From positions 177,445 through 241,444 of the forward strand of contig JAAZXB010000004.1 in the NCBI GenBank assembly GCA_014240375.1: a DNA stretch of 64,000 nucleotides, in the 5' to 3' direction. A model generated the notes under the pieces. The model worked only from the letters and a program-made list of their open reading frames with translations. It had not been told where the DNA came from and searched no databases. Position numbers and translations under genes: made by a program. Below are positions 57,268 through 64,000 of this stretch, piece after piece (position 1 is the stretch's first letter; each line of letters starts with the position of its first letter). Source of the stretch: Planctomycetota bacterium (GTDB lineage Bacteria; Planctomycetota; UBA8108; UBA1146).

Positions 57268-58572
57268 TCAGGGATTGCAGCCGTAGCCACTGGCCAGGTC
57301 CGGGTCGAGACCCGCTTCCGGAAAGGGTGCCAGCGGCATCGGACCACTTCGGAAGAGGTACGTGACGATGAAGATCGGATCGGCCAGATCGATCAGGCCA
57401 TCCCCATTGACCTCGCCCGCTTCCAGACATGCCGGGGCGTCTCCGCCAGAAAAGAGGTAATAGGCCAGAAACATCGCATCCCCGATGTCGAGTTGACTGT
57501 CTCCATTGACCACTCCACGGATAAATCCGTAGGTAAAGGCTTCGGGTAAGGTGGCTTCGCCCAGCGAATTGGCGACACGAACATCGACCAACCCGACGCC
57601 ACCGATCGATGGCGGTAACAGGCCAGTCACCGTGTTGTCGTCGACCACCACCAGATCCAGCAGAACCACGCCGTCGATGGTGACCTCGGTATCGGACGCC
57701 GCGAGGAATCCAGACCCCGTCACCTGGATGGCAATTCCCCCCAGATAGTGACCGACCGTCGGAGAGATCCCCTCGGCGGTGACCGGGATGATCGAGGTGC
57801 TACAGATAGCGCTGACCACTTCAGGGTTACTGACAGGATCGGGAAAGACCACTCCCAGCAGGGAGTACGTGTAGGAACCCGGTGCCAGGTCGGCATCGAC
57901 ATATTCGGTCACGCCCAGATCCAGCATGGCGATCAGGTCGCCATCTCGGTGAACCAGTACATAGTCGAAAGGAGTGCATTCGCTCCAGCTCAGGATCGAA
58001 TCGGAGACCCCACCCTGACACACCAGGTCGAGACAGAAATCCGGTGGCGGAATGATCTGGATGTTGGCGTTGGTCTGATCCGGGGTCAGGCTGGCCCCTC
58101 CCGAGACGATCACCACATCGACTGGAGGAGATCCAAGAGTGCCGCAGAAAGCGACCTCGGCATCGATGGGCAAGCCCCCGGCAGTGGCGATTCCGGTCAA
58201 CAGGTAATCGATATCGAGCAGTCCATAACCGGTTCCCGGGTCGAGGGAAGCGCTGCCGACGAAGGAGATCACCACTCCGACCGTCAATCCTTCGGGATAG
58301 AGATTCATCTCGTTAAAGTCTGGAGCGCCGCCACCATTGATGGTGGCGGTGGTGGGACCATCCTGAGCGGCAGTCAACTCGAGGTTGTCCGTATCGTGAC
58401 ACACCCCCATCGACCACCCCTGTACCACGACACTGGAATCGAGCAGCAGATGCGATTGAATCGCCTCGCCGGTGACACCCGAGCCTCCGGTCAGAGAAAC
58501 TGCAGTCTCCTGAGCAGTGACGGAATGGACCCCCACCAGCAACAGCAGCGTCACTAAATTGAAAACTTTCAT
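57268..58572 (-). CDS. secreted IPT/TIG protein with dockerin-like C-terminus
   Basis: About 434 residues from an ATG at 58572 with GGGAGGGAG upstream, giving a clear signal peptide (NLVTLLLLVGVHSVTAQ). The first ~175 residues are a beta-rich domain (SVVVQGWSMGVCHDTDNLEL, shown as QGWSMGVCHDTDNLE). A fibronectin-like stretch (FDYVLVHRDGDLIAMLDLG) and an IPT/TIG fold (ISPTVGHYLGGIAIQVTGSG, PPSIGGVGLVDVRVANS) follow. Two EF-hand-like loops (VVNGDSQLDIGD, EVNGDGLIDLAD) lead to a tail with PFPEAGLDP and a last Cys, matching the two riboswitch-linked propellers. A 6-bp hairpin (GGCCGA/TCGGCC, 58589-58609) lies in its leader. It is an extracellular or surface protein of unknown role. Confidence 0.82.
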   Translation of the reverse strand: MKVFNLVTLLLLVGVHSVTAQETAVSLTGGSGVTGEAIQSHLLLDSSVVVQGWSMGVCHDTDNLELTAAQDGPTTATINGGGAPDFNEMNLYPEGLTVGVVISFVGSASLDPGTGYGLLDIDYLLTGIATAGGLPIDAEVAFCGTLGSPPVDVVIVSGGASLTPDQTNANIQIIPPPDFCLDLVCQGGVSDSILSWSECTPFDYVLVHRDGDLIAMLDLGVTEYVDADLAPGSYTYSLLGVVFPDPVSNPEVVSAICSTSIIPVTAEGISPTVGHYLGGIAIQVTGSGFLAASDTEVTIDGVVLLDLVVVDDNTVTGLLPPSIGGVGLVDVRVANSLGEATLPEAFTYGFIRGVVNGDSQLDIGDAMFLAYYLFSGGDAPACLEAGEVNGDGLIDLADPIFIVTYLFRSGPMPLAPFPEAGLDPDLASGYGCNP

Positions 58573-58756
58573 CCGTTCTCCCTCCCAAGGCCGACAGATA
58601 GGTTCGGCCACTCCACTGGAACACTCACCCAGATGGGGTTTTCCTCATCTATCAAAGTTACTCAGTGTCGAGGCCAAGTCAATCGTGGGGCGGTACACTG
58701 GCCTAATTGAGCCCAGATTACAGGATAGTCTGAATCTGGCAGTGGTCCGGAATAGG

Positions 58757-59605
58757 TCAACTCCAGCGATGAAAGCCTTGCCCGGTCTTCTTGCCCAGGT
58801 GCCCCTCAGCGACCAGTTGTCGCAGCAGTTGTGGAGGGCGAAATTGCTCGCCGATCTCCTGGTGCAGATATTCAGCGATGGCGAGGCGCACATCGAGCCC
58901 CACCAGATCGGTCAATCGCAACGGTCCCATCGGATGGCGGTATCCCAATTCCATCGCCTTGTCGATCTCCTCGGCAGAAGCGACTCCCGCTTCGAGCATA
59001 CGAATCGCTTCGAGCCCGATCACCAGCCCCAAGCGGCTCGTCGCAAATCCGGGGGAGTCTTGCACCACGATCGGTTCCTTCCCCAGAGCCACCGCCAGTG
59101 ACACGGCAGCTTCGACCGTCGACTCACTACTGGCCGCACCCCGGACCACCTCGACCAGCGCCATGACCGGCACTGGATTGAAAAAGTGCATGCCGACGAA
59201 GCGCTGTGGATGTTGGAGACTGGAAGCCAAATCGGTGATCGGCAAGGAGGATGTGTTGGTGGCGAGGATGGCATCCGAGCTCACCACCTGCTCTACCCGC
59301 GCAAAGATACTCGCCTTCAGATCGAGCAGTTCCGGCACCGCTTCGATCACGAAATCACTCTCCTGACACGCTTCTTCGATGTCGGTCGAGGTGGTCAAGC
59401 AACGGCGGAACTGATCGCGCGCCGAGGCGGGAGTCTTGCCCTTCTCGATCCCCTTCTCGACACTCGCCTCGATCCGGTCGCTGGCGTCAGCCAGCGCCTC
59501 GGCGGAGACATCGCACAGTCTTGTGGAGATGCCGTGAATCGAGGTGACCTGGGCGATCCCCTGTCCCATCGTTCCAGCTCCGATCACGGTGATCTGGCGT
59601 ACCAT
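58757..59605 (-). CDS. hbd: 3-hydroxyacyl-CoA dehydrogenase (3-hydroxybutyryl-CoA type)
   Basis: 282 residues from an ATG at 59605 with GGAAAGGG upstream, the usual single-function length; the frame upstream is not used. Rossmann start VIGAGTMGQGIAQV, catalytic-region VIEAVPELLDLK, ATNTSSLPIT, GMHFFNPVPVMALVEVV (17 residues), DSPGFATSRL and the C-terminal dimer domain YRHPMGPLRLTDLVGLD. It oxidises 3-hydroxyacyl-CoA with NAD+ or the reverse. It is divergent from three crotonase-family genes, so the five genes form one acyl-CoA locus. Confidence 0.93.
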   Translation of the reverse strand: MVRQITVIGAGTMGQGIAQVTSIHGISTRLCDVSAEALADASDRIEASVEKGIEKGKTPASARDQFRRCLTTSTDIEEACQESDFVIEAVPELLDLKASIFARVEQVVSSDAILATNTSSLPITDLASSLQHPQRFVGMHFFNPVPVMALVEVVRGAASSESTVEAAVSLAVALGKEPIVVQDSPGFATSRLGLVIGLEAIRMLEAGVASAEEIDKAMELGYRHPMGPLRLTDLVGLDVRLAIAEYLHQEIGEQFRPPQLLRQLVAEGHLGKKTGQGFHRWS

Positions 59606-59771
59606 CGACAACCCTTTCCATGGGAACATCTTCGGCCACACTACTGGCCATCGAGAGGCTGAGCCTCGAGAAGTGCGGTTGCCTCGTACCACCAGAGGTG
59701 CGACCCTCCCGACCAGGGAACAGGATACACGACAGTTCCTCGACACTGGAGCAGATCCGGATGGAGGCCCG

Positions 59772-60590
59772 ATGACCAGAAATGACCCGGAACCCCTTTC
59801 TTCCGACGACTCGCAAGTCACGGTGGAGCAGCAGGGGCCCGTTCGATACCTGACCCTCAGTCAGCCCCCCGCCAACTGCTATTCTCACGAGATGATGAAG
59901 CAGTTGGATCAGGCGGTGATCGACGCGCGTTTTTCTGCGGAAACGCATGTCATCGTGCTGAGAGGTGCAGGAGAACGATTCTTCTGTGCCGGTGCTGACA
60001 TCGGGATGCTCGAACAGGTGACACCCGAGTGGAAATACCACTTCTGTCTCCACGCCAACGAAACGCTGCTACGGCTCGAACAGACGCCCAAGCTGGTCAT
60101 CGCTCAGATCCAAGGCCACTGTGTCGGAGGCGGGCTCGAAGTGGCACTCGCCTGTGACCTGCGCATCGGGTGCGCAGGATCGGGCAAGGTCGGGGTTCCC
60201 GAGGTCCAGTTGGGTGTCCTGCCAGGAACCGGAGGGACCCAGCGTCTGGCGCGGACCATCGGGAAATCAAAAGCGATGCAGTGGTGTATCGATGGCCGAA
60301 TGATGGAGATCGACGACGCCGTGGAAGCCGGTCTACTAGACCGGATCCTCCCGGCAGAGGATTTCCAGTCTGCGGTGCATCAGATCGCCTGCAGTTACTG
60401 TCCACCTCAACGGGCAAGCCTCGCAGTAGGACTGATCAAGAGAAGCATCCAGAGTGGCCTCGAGATGGGTCTCCATGAGGGACTCGCACTGGAAAGAGAA
60501 CTGCAACAGCGTCTGTTCGCCAGCGAAGACGCCAGCGAAGGGATCGCCGCCCACCAGCAAAAGCGACCTGCGGAATTCAAGGGTCGTTAA
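59772..60590 (+). CDS. enoyl-CoA hydratase/isomerase family protein (one catalytic Glu replaced)
   Basis: 272 residues from an ATG at 59772 with GGAGG 4 nt upstream. Crotonase fold with oxyanion-hole loops FFCAGADIGML and GHCVGGGLEVALACD. The first catalytic Glu is present (VPEVQLGVLPGTGGTQRLA), but the second, expected in an A-M-E-x-x context, is Gln (SKAMQWCIDG). That favours isomerase, hydrolase or altered hydratase chemistry over a standard enoyl-CoA hydratase. First gene of the plus-strand run. Confidence 0.87.
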   Translation: MTRNDPEPLSSDDSQVTVEQQGPVRYLTLSQPPANCYSHEMMKQLDQAVIDARFSAETHVIVLRGAGERFFCAGADIGMLEQVTPEWKYHFCLHANETLLRLEQTPKLVIAQIQGHCVGGGLEVALACDLRIGCAGSGKVGVPEVQLGVLPGTGGTQRLARTIGKSKAMQWCIDGRMMEIDDAVEAGLLDRILPAEDFQSAVHQIACSYCPPQRASLAVGLIKRSIQSGLEMGLHEGLALERELQQRLFASEDASEGIAAHQQKRPAEFKGR

Positions 60591-60605
60591 AGAGGGAGAA
60601 AATCA

Positions 60606-61409
60606 GTGCCAGTCGTTGTCGAGACTCAATCGCAAGGTGAGCTGATGGTAAGCACCGTCACCCTCGATTCCCCGCCACTCAATGTGCTCGATCTTCAGAT
60701 GTGTCGGGATCTCCATGAATCACTACAACTGATCCGTAACGATGACATCGCCCGCATCGTGGTGATCCGCGGAGCCCACCAGGAGTTTTGCAGTGGAACC
60801 GACATCTCTCAGCATACTCCAGAGCAGATGCCTGCGCTGCTTCCCGCCTTTCATGACTGCCTGCGGCGAATCTACCAGCTCGACGCCATCGTCATCGCGG
60901 CCATCGAAGGGCGCTGTCTCGGAGGTGGCCTGGAACTGGCTCTGGCCTGCGATCGGATCGTGGCGGAGCGATCGAGCCTGCTCGGATTCCCTGAAATCCA
61001 TCTGGGGTGCTACCCCCCCGCAGGAATCGTGCAACTGCTGGAACGACGTTGTTACGGTGGAGCGGTGCGGATGGTGCTCTCGGGCCAGGCGGCCACGGCG
61101 GATTCGATGGCCCGATCGCAGATCGTCGATGAGGTCGCCGATGATGGCACTCTCGACGCCGCCATCGAAGCCGAGATCGCTGGCTACACCAGCATCAGTC
61201 CGGCGATCCTGGCCATCACGATTCGGCAACTACACCGGGTCGGTCGAAAACGCCTCGCCACCGAATTACTCGAGATCGAACGGGACTACCTGTCGGAGGT
61301 TCTTCCTCATCCCGACTCGACCGAGGGAGTCGAGGCGTTTCTCGCCAAACGGAAACCTCTCTGGGCCAAACGTCCAGGCCTGGTCGGCCGCGACGACGTG
61401 GCGCTCTAG
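60606..61409 (+). CDS. crotonase-family protein resembling dienoyl-CoA hydratase (Dch type)
   Basis: 267 residues from a GTG at 60606 (GAGGGAG upstream). Oxyanion-hole loops EFCSGTDISQHTPEQM and GRCLGGGLELALACD define a crotonase. The H-T-P-E segment after the first loop and GFPEIHLGCYPPAG are unlike standard hydratases and recall cyclohexa-1,5-diene-1-carbonyl-CoA hydratases of benzoyl-CoA breakdown. The second catalytic position is occupied by Arg (AVRMVLSG). The rest of a benzoyl-CoA pathway is not in the window, so the substrate assignment is tentative. It is 15 nt after its neighbour, in an operon. Confidence 0.82.
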   Translation: MPVVVETQSQGELMVSTVTLDSPPLNVLDLQMCRDLHESLQLIRNDDIARIVVIRGAHQEFCSGTDISQHTPEQMPALLPAFHDCLRRIYQLDAIVIAAIEGRCLGGGLELALACDRIVAERSSLLGFPEIHLGCYPPAGIVQLLERRCYGGAVRMVLSGQAATADSMARSQIVDEVADDGTLDAAIEAEIAGYTSISPAILAITIRQLHRVGRKRLATELLEIERDYLSEVLPHPDSTEGVEAFLAKRKPLWAKRPGLVGRDDVAL

Positions 61410-61420
61410 GAGGAACCCAC

Positions 61421-62461
61421 ATGACGATGCACTGCGCACAGGTCAGAGAACATGGAGGTCTCGATCAGCTGTTGCTCGAACAGCTCCCGATCGAGCAGCC
61501 ATCGATCGGCGAGGTCCGAGTACGCCTGCGCGCATCGGCACTCAATCACCTCGATCTGTGGGTGCGAAAGGGAGTCGCTGGGCATCGGTTCCCACTGCCA
61601 CTGATTCCCGGCTGTGATGGTGCCGGAGTCGTCGAGGCCCTCGGAGACGGTACCGATCCGAAGTGGCTTGGCCGAGACGTGGTGCTGATCCCGGGACTCT
61701 CCTGCGGCCTCTGTGGCAGTTGTCGCGACGGCGATGACATGCTGTGCCCCGAGTACGGGATCCTCGGCGAGACTCGAAATGGCACCTGTGCCGAGACCAT
61801 CATCGTACCTGAACGACAACTGCTCGATCGCCCCGAGGGGATCTCCTGGGAACAGGCCGCAGCGTTGCCGCTGTCGGCCCTGACGGCGTGGTCGATGCTC
61901 CGCAAGGCGAGACTGACAGCGGGCAATACGCTACTGGTGATCGCCGCTGGCAGTGGAGTCGGAACGATGGCGATCCAGCTGGGCCAGCTGCTGGGAGCTC
62001 GGGTGATCGCCACCGGAAGCAGCGCAGCCAAGCGACAGCTGGCCGAAAAAATGGGAGCCACACAGACCCTCGATCCCGCCGATCCTGACTGGTGGAAGGA
62101 GGTCAAGAGTCACACCGATGGCCAAGGTGCCGACGTCATCTTCGAGAATGTCGGCCACTCGACATTCGAGGGGAGCCTCAAGGCACTGGCGCGGGGCGGT
62201 CGCCTGGTCACCTGCGGTGCAACCAGTGGCTCACAGGTGACGGTCGAGTTGAATCGGCTCTTCTTCAAGAATCAGCAGATCATCGGCTCCACCATGGGGC
62301 GTCGATCGGACCTGACTCGCCTACTGCGGCTGCAACAGCAGCGAAAGATCGAACCGGTCATCGATTCCACTTTCTCACTGAAGCAGATCCACTCGGCCCA
62401 TCAACGGATGGAATCTCGCCAATCGTGTGGCAAGATCGTGATCACCCCGTGGAAGGAGTGA
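61421..62461 (+). CDS. zinc-type medium-chain dehydrogenase/reductase
   Basis: 346 residues from an ATG at 61421 with AGGAGG 7 nt upstream. A GroES-like N-terminal domain has SALNHLDLWVRKG and IPGCDGAGVVEALGDG. The four structural-zinc cysteines are in SCGLCGSCRDGDDMLC. The catalytic-zinc Cys of alcohol dehydrogenases is absent (N-H-L-D instead of C-G-T-D), so it belongs with quinone oxidoreductase/enoyl reductase-like members. The Rossmann part has AGSGVGTMAIQLGQLLGARV. In this operon it could reduce or oxidise an acyl-CoA intermediate. Confidence 0.88.
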   Translation: MTMHCAQVREHGGLDQLLLEQLPIEQPSIGEVRVRLRASALNHLDLWVRKGVAGHRFPLPLIPGCDGAGVVEALGDGTDPKWLGRDVVLIPGLSCGLCGSCRDGDDMLCPEYGILGETRNGTCAETIIVPERQLLDRPEGISWEQAAALPLSALTAWSMLRKARLTAGNTLLVIAAGSGVGTMAIQLGQLLGARVIATGSSAAKRQLAEKMGATQTLDPADPDWWKEVKSHTDGQGADVIFENVGHSTFEGSLKALARGGRLVTCGATSGSQVTVELNRLFFKNQQIIGSTMGRRSDLTRLLRLQQQRKIEPVIDSTFSLKQIHSAHQRMESRQSCGKIVITPWKE

Positions 62462-62464
62462 TCG

Positions 62465-63238
62465 TTGAATGAATCGCCCAGAGTCCTGATCGACCCCGAT
62501 GATGAGATCGACGGATTGGTCGTCCTGACCCTGAACCGTCCGGAAAAGAAGAACGCCCTCGACCGGCAGATGGTGGATGCTCTCCATCAGGCGCTGGAAC
62601 CGCTCGAATCGGACTCCTCGGTCCGCTGCCTCATCTTTCGAGGCGCCGGGGATTCATTCGTCGCGGGGGCTGACATCGCACAACTGCGTGAACGGCGCGC
62701 CGCCGATGCTCACGAGGGGGTCAATCAAAAGATCTTTCGCCGCATCGCCGAGTTTCCCGCTCCTACCATCGCCGCCATCCAGGGGTGGGCACTGGGTGGA
62801 GGTTGCGAACTGGCGATCGCCTGCGACCTGCGCATCTGCTCCGAAGATGCTCGATTTGGCCAGCCGGAAGTGGCACTGGGAATTATTCCTGCGGCCGGGG
62901 GCACCCATCGCCTGGCGCGACTGATCGGACTGGGTCATGCCCGCGAACTAATCTTCACCGGACGGATCATCGATGCCGAGGAGGCGTTGCGTCTGGGCCT
63001 GGTCAATCGAGTCGCAGCACCGCAGCAGTGGTTCCACGAGGCGCAGAAGCTGGCTCGAAAGATCTGCAAGAACGCTCCGGGAGCGGTTCGACTGGCCAAG
63101 AGTGCGGTCAATCAGGCCGCAGATCTGGATGAAGAAGGTCGCGACCAGCTGGAATGCGATTCTCAGGCCATCTGCTTCGAATCCGCCGAGAAGTTGGAAC
63201 GGATGACTGCATTCCTCGAAAAGAAGAGGAAGAAATAG
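62465..63238 (+). CDS. enoyl-CoA hydratase
   Basis: 257 residues from a TTG at 62465 with AAGGAG 7 nt upstream (the ATG four bases later is out of frame). Both oxyanion loops (SFVAGADIAQL, GWALGGGCELAIACD) and both catalytic Glu are in place: QPEVALGIIPAAGGTHRLA and GHARELIFTG. It is thus the one complete hydratase of the three crotonases here. C-terminus SAEKLERMTAFLEKKRKK is normal for the family. Last gene of the operon. Confidence 0.93.
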   Translation: MNESPRVLIDPDDEIDGLVVLTLNRPEKKNALDRQMVDALHQALEPLESDSSVRCLIFRGAGDSFVAGADIAQLRERRAADAHEGVNQKIFRRIAEFPAPTIAAIQGWALGGGCELAIACDLRICSEDARFGQPEVALGIIPAAGGTHRLARLIGLGHARELIFTGRIIDAEEALRLGLVNRVAAPQQWFHEAQKLARKICKNAPGAVRLAKSAVNQAADLDEEGRDQLECDSQAICFESAEKLERMTAFLEKKRKK

Positions 63239-63300
63239 CCCGCACGAAGCCACCCGACCGATTCCAATCCCGTCTCATTCAGCAGTGTTCAACCCCACTG

Positions 63301-63347
63301 AACATCTTCGTGAACGTCTTCGTGAACATCTTCGTGGACATCTTCAG
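63301..63347. repeat. 12-bp tandem repeat, four units
   Basis: AACATCTTCGTG, AACGTCTTCGTG, AACATCTTCGTG and GACATCTTCAGTG follow head to tail between the last hydratase gene and the rRNA operon terminator. Confidence 0.9.
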
Positions 63348-63397
63348 TGGACTGTTCCCATGGCCATCCTCGACGTGGACCCAAACCGGGTGAGCAT

Positions 63398-63438
63398 AAA
63401 AAAAACGGGCTGCCACGTCCGAAGACGCAACAACCCGC
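63398..63438 (-). terminator. rho-independent terminator of the rRNA operon
   Basis: On the minus strand GCGGGTTGTTGCGTC and GACGTGGCAGCCCG fold around a UUCG tetraloop and are followed by eight T. It begins 11 nt after the 5S rRNA. Confidence 0.93.
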
Positions 63439-63448
63439 AAATTCAAAA

Positions 63449-63557
<109 letters not shown>

Positions 63558-63735
63558 AAATTCTACTCGTGAAGTTGTGGTCTCCGTAAAAACGAAGTCG
63601 CAACAACACGTAGCGTGATTTTAAATTGGTGGTTGGTCTCAAACATGATTGACATGATTCGATATGACTCTGCTCGAGCGTACATTCTCACTCTCTGAAT
63701 CGAGTAGATGTCCCGTGCTCGTGCAAAAGAGAAAT

Positions 63736-64000
63736 AGCGGTCAAGCCGATCGACTTATTAGTACCGGTCAGCTGAACACATTGCTGTGCTTACACACCCG
63801 GCCTATCAACCTGGTGGTCTTCCAGGAGTCTCATGCGAGATCTAGTTTTGAAGGGGGCTTCGCGCTTATATGCCTTCAGCGCTTATCCTTCCCGGACGTA
63901 GCTACCCTGCGATGCCGTTGACACGACAACAGGAACACCAGAGGTCCGTACTCCCCAATCCTCTCGTACTAGGGGAATATCTTCTCAAATCTCGTACACC
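63736..64000 (-). rRNA. rrl: 23S ribosomal RNA (3' end; continues beyond window)
   Basis: The minus strand matches the conserved 3' terminal region of 23S rRNA: ...GGCCGGGTGTGTAAGCAC, GTACTAATAAG and the end near GGCTTGACCGC. The spacer to 5S is about 180 nt and contains no tRNA. The 3' end is placed to within a few bases by analogy with other 23S genes. Confidence 0.95.

Noticed and set aside
60606-62461. A benzoyl-CoA degradation cluster
   Set aside because: Only a Dch-like crotonase and a general oxidoreductase are present; benzoyl-CoA reductase and ring hydrolase are not seen, so the pathway cannot be claimed.

Overview
The window reads as a piece of the chromosome of a free-living, GC-rich Gram-negative-type bacterium, most probably a member of the Planctomycetota or a close relative. 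This is inferred from style, not from a marker tree. Three secreted proteins end in a paired EF-hand (dockerin-like) module with a Pro/Phe/Pro...Cys tail. There is a very large GspK-type pseudopilin, an NPCBM-domain secreted protein and many small secreted beta-rich proteins. Genes are packed with 1-11 nt overlaps, Shine-Dalgarno sequences are common, and GTG/TTG starts are frequent. No integrase, transposase, CRISPR array or phage gene was seen.

Layout. 1-3.0 kb: truncated KtrB/TrkH potassium channel subunit, tRNA-Arg(CCG), ApaH-like phosphatase, NYN-LOTUS protein. 3.3-6.3 kb: a minus-strand unit of two secreted beta-propeller proteins with dockerin-like tails, preceded by a clear cobalamin riboswitch. 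This looks like a B12-controlled surface propeller pair, comparable in concept to BtuG of Bacteroides. 6.4-7.5 kb: holA. 7.5-26.7 kb: a 19-kb minus-strand operon of a type II secretion/type IV pilus-like pseudopilus: an FHA-GAF-sigma54 activator, a double-FHA membrane protein, a PilM-PilN (GspL) fusion, PilO/GspM, GspC/PilP, a TPR protein, then pseudopilins G, H, K, J and I. H and the 1912-residue K carry LamG-like modules. The secretin, ATPase and platform protein are not in the window.

26.8-32.0 kb: DacB carboxypeptidase, an unrecognised Cys/His-motif protein, a membrane-dipeptidase-family enzyme and an amidohydrolase. 32.0-40.3 kb: an RNA-turnover and housekeeping block on the minus strand: rny-ymdB, dtd, J-domain/TPR protein, manC, ruvX, rpsO, pnp (with a strong terminator). 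40.4-47.2 kb: envelope and secreted proteins (SH3b, DUF89, SPOR-like, NPCBM, von Willebrand A). 47.4-51.9 kb: a nucleotide-salvage locus with uridine phosphorylase, purine nucleoside phosphorylase and a single polypeptide fusing a secreted 5'-nucleotidase to a CNT-type nucleoside transporter. 52.0-56.8 kb: phosphomannomutase, a DPV-repeat secreted protein, dipeptide epimerase and M29 aminopeptidase, then tRNA-Pro(CGG). 57.3-58.6 kb: a third dockerin-like secreted protein. 58.8-63.2 kb: an acyl-CoA locus (3-hydroxyacyl-CoA dehydrogenase divergent from three crotonase-family enzymes and a zinc-type oxidoreductase). 63.4-64.0 kb: the end of an rRNA operon (23S 3' end, 5S, terminator) on the minus strand.

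The most notable units are the B12-riboswitch propeller pair, the nucleotidase-transporter fusion beside two nucleoside phosphorylases, and the FHA-controlled pseudopilus operon with giant LamG-bearing pseudopilins. All functional statements rest on motif recognition by eye; no database search was run.
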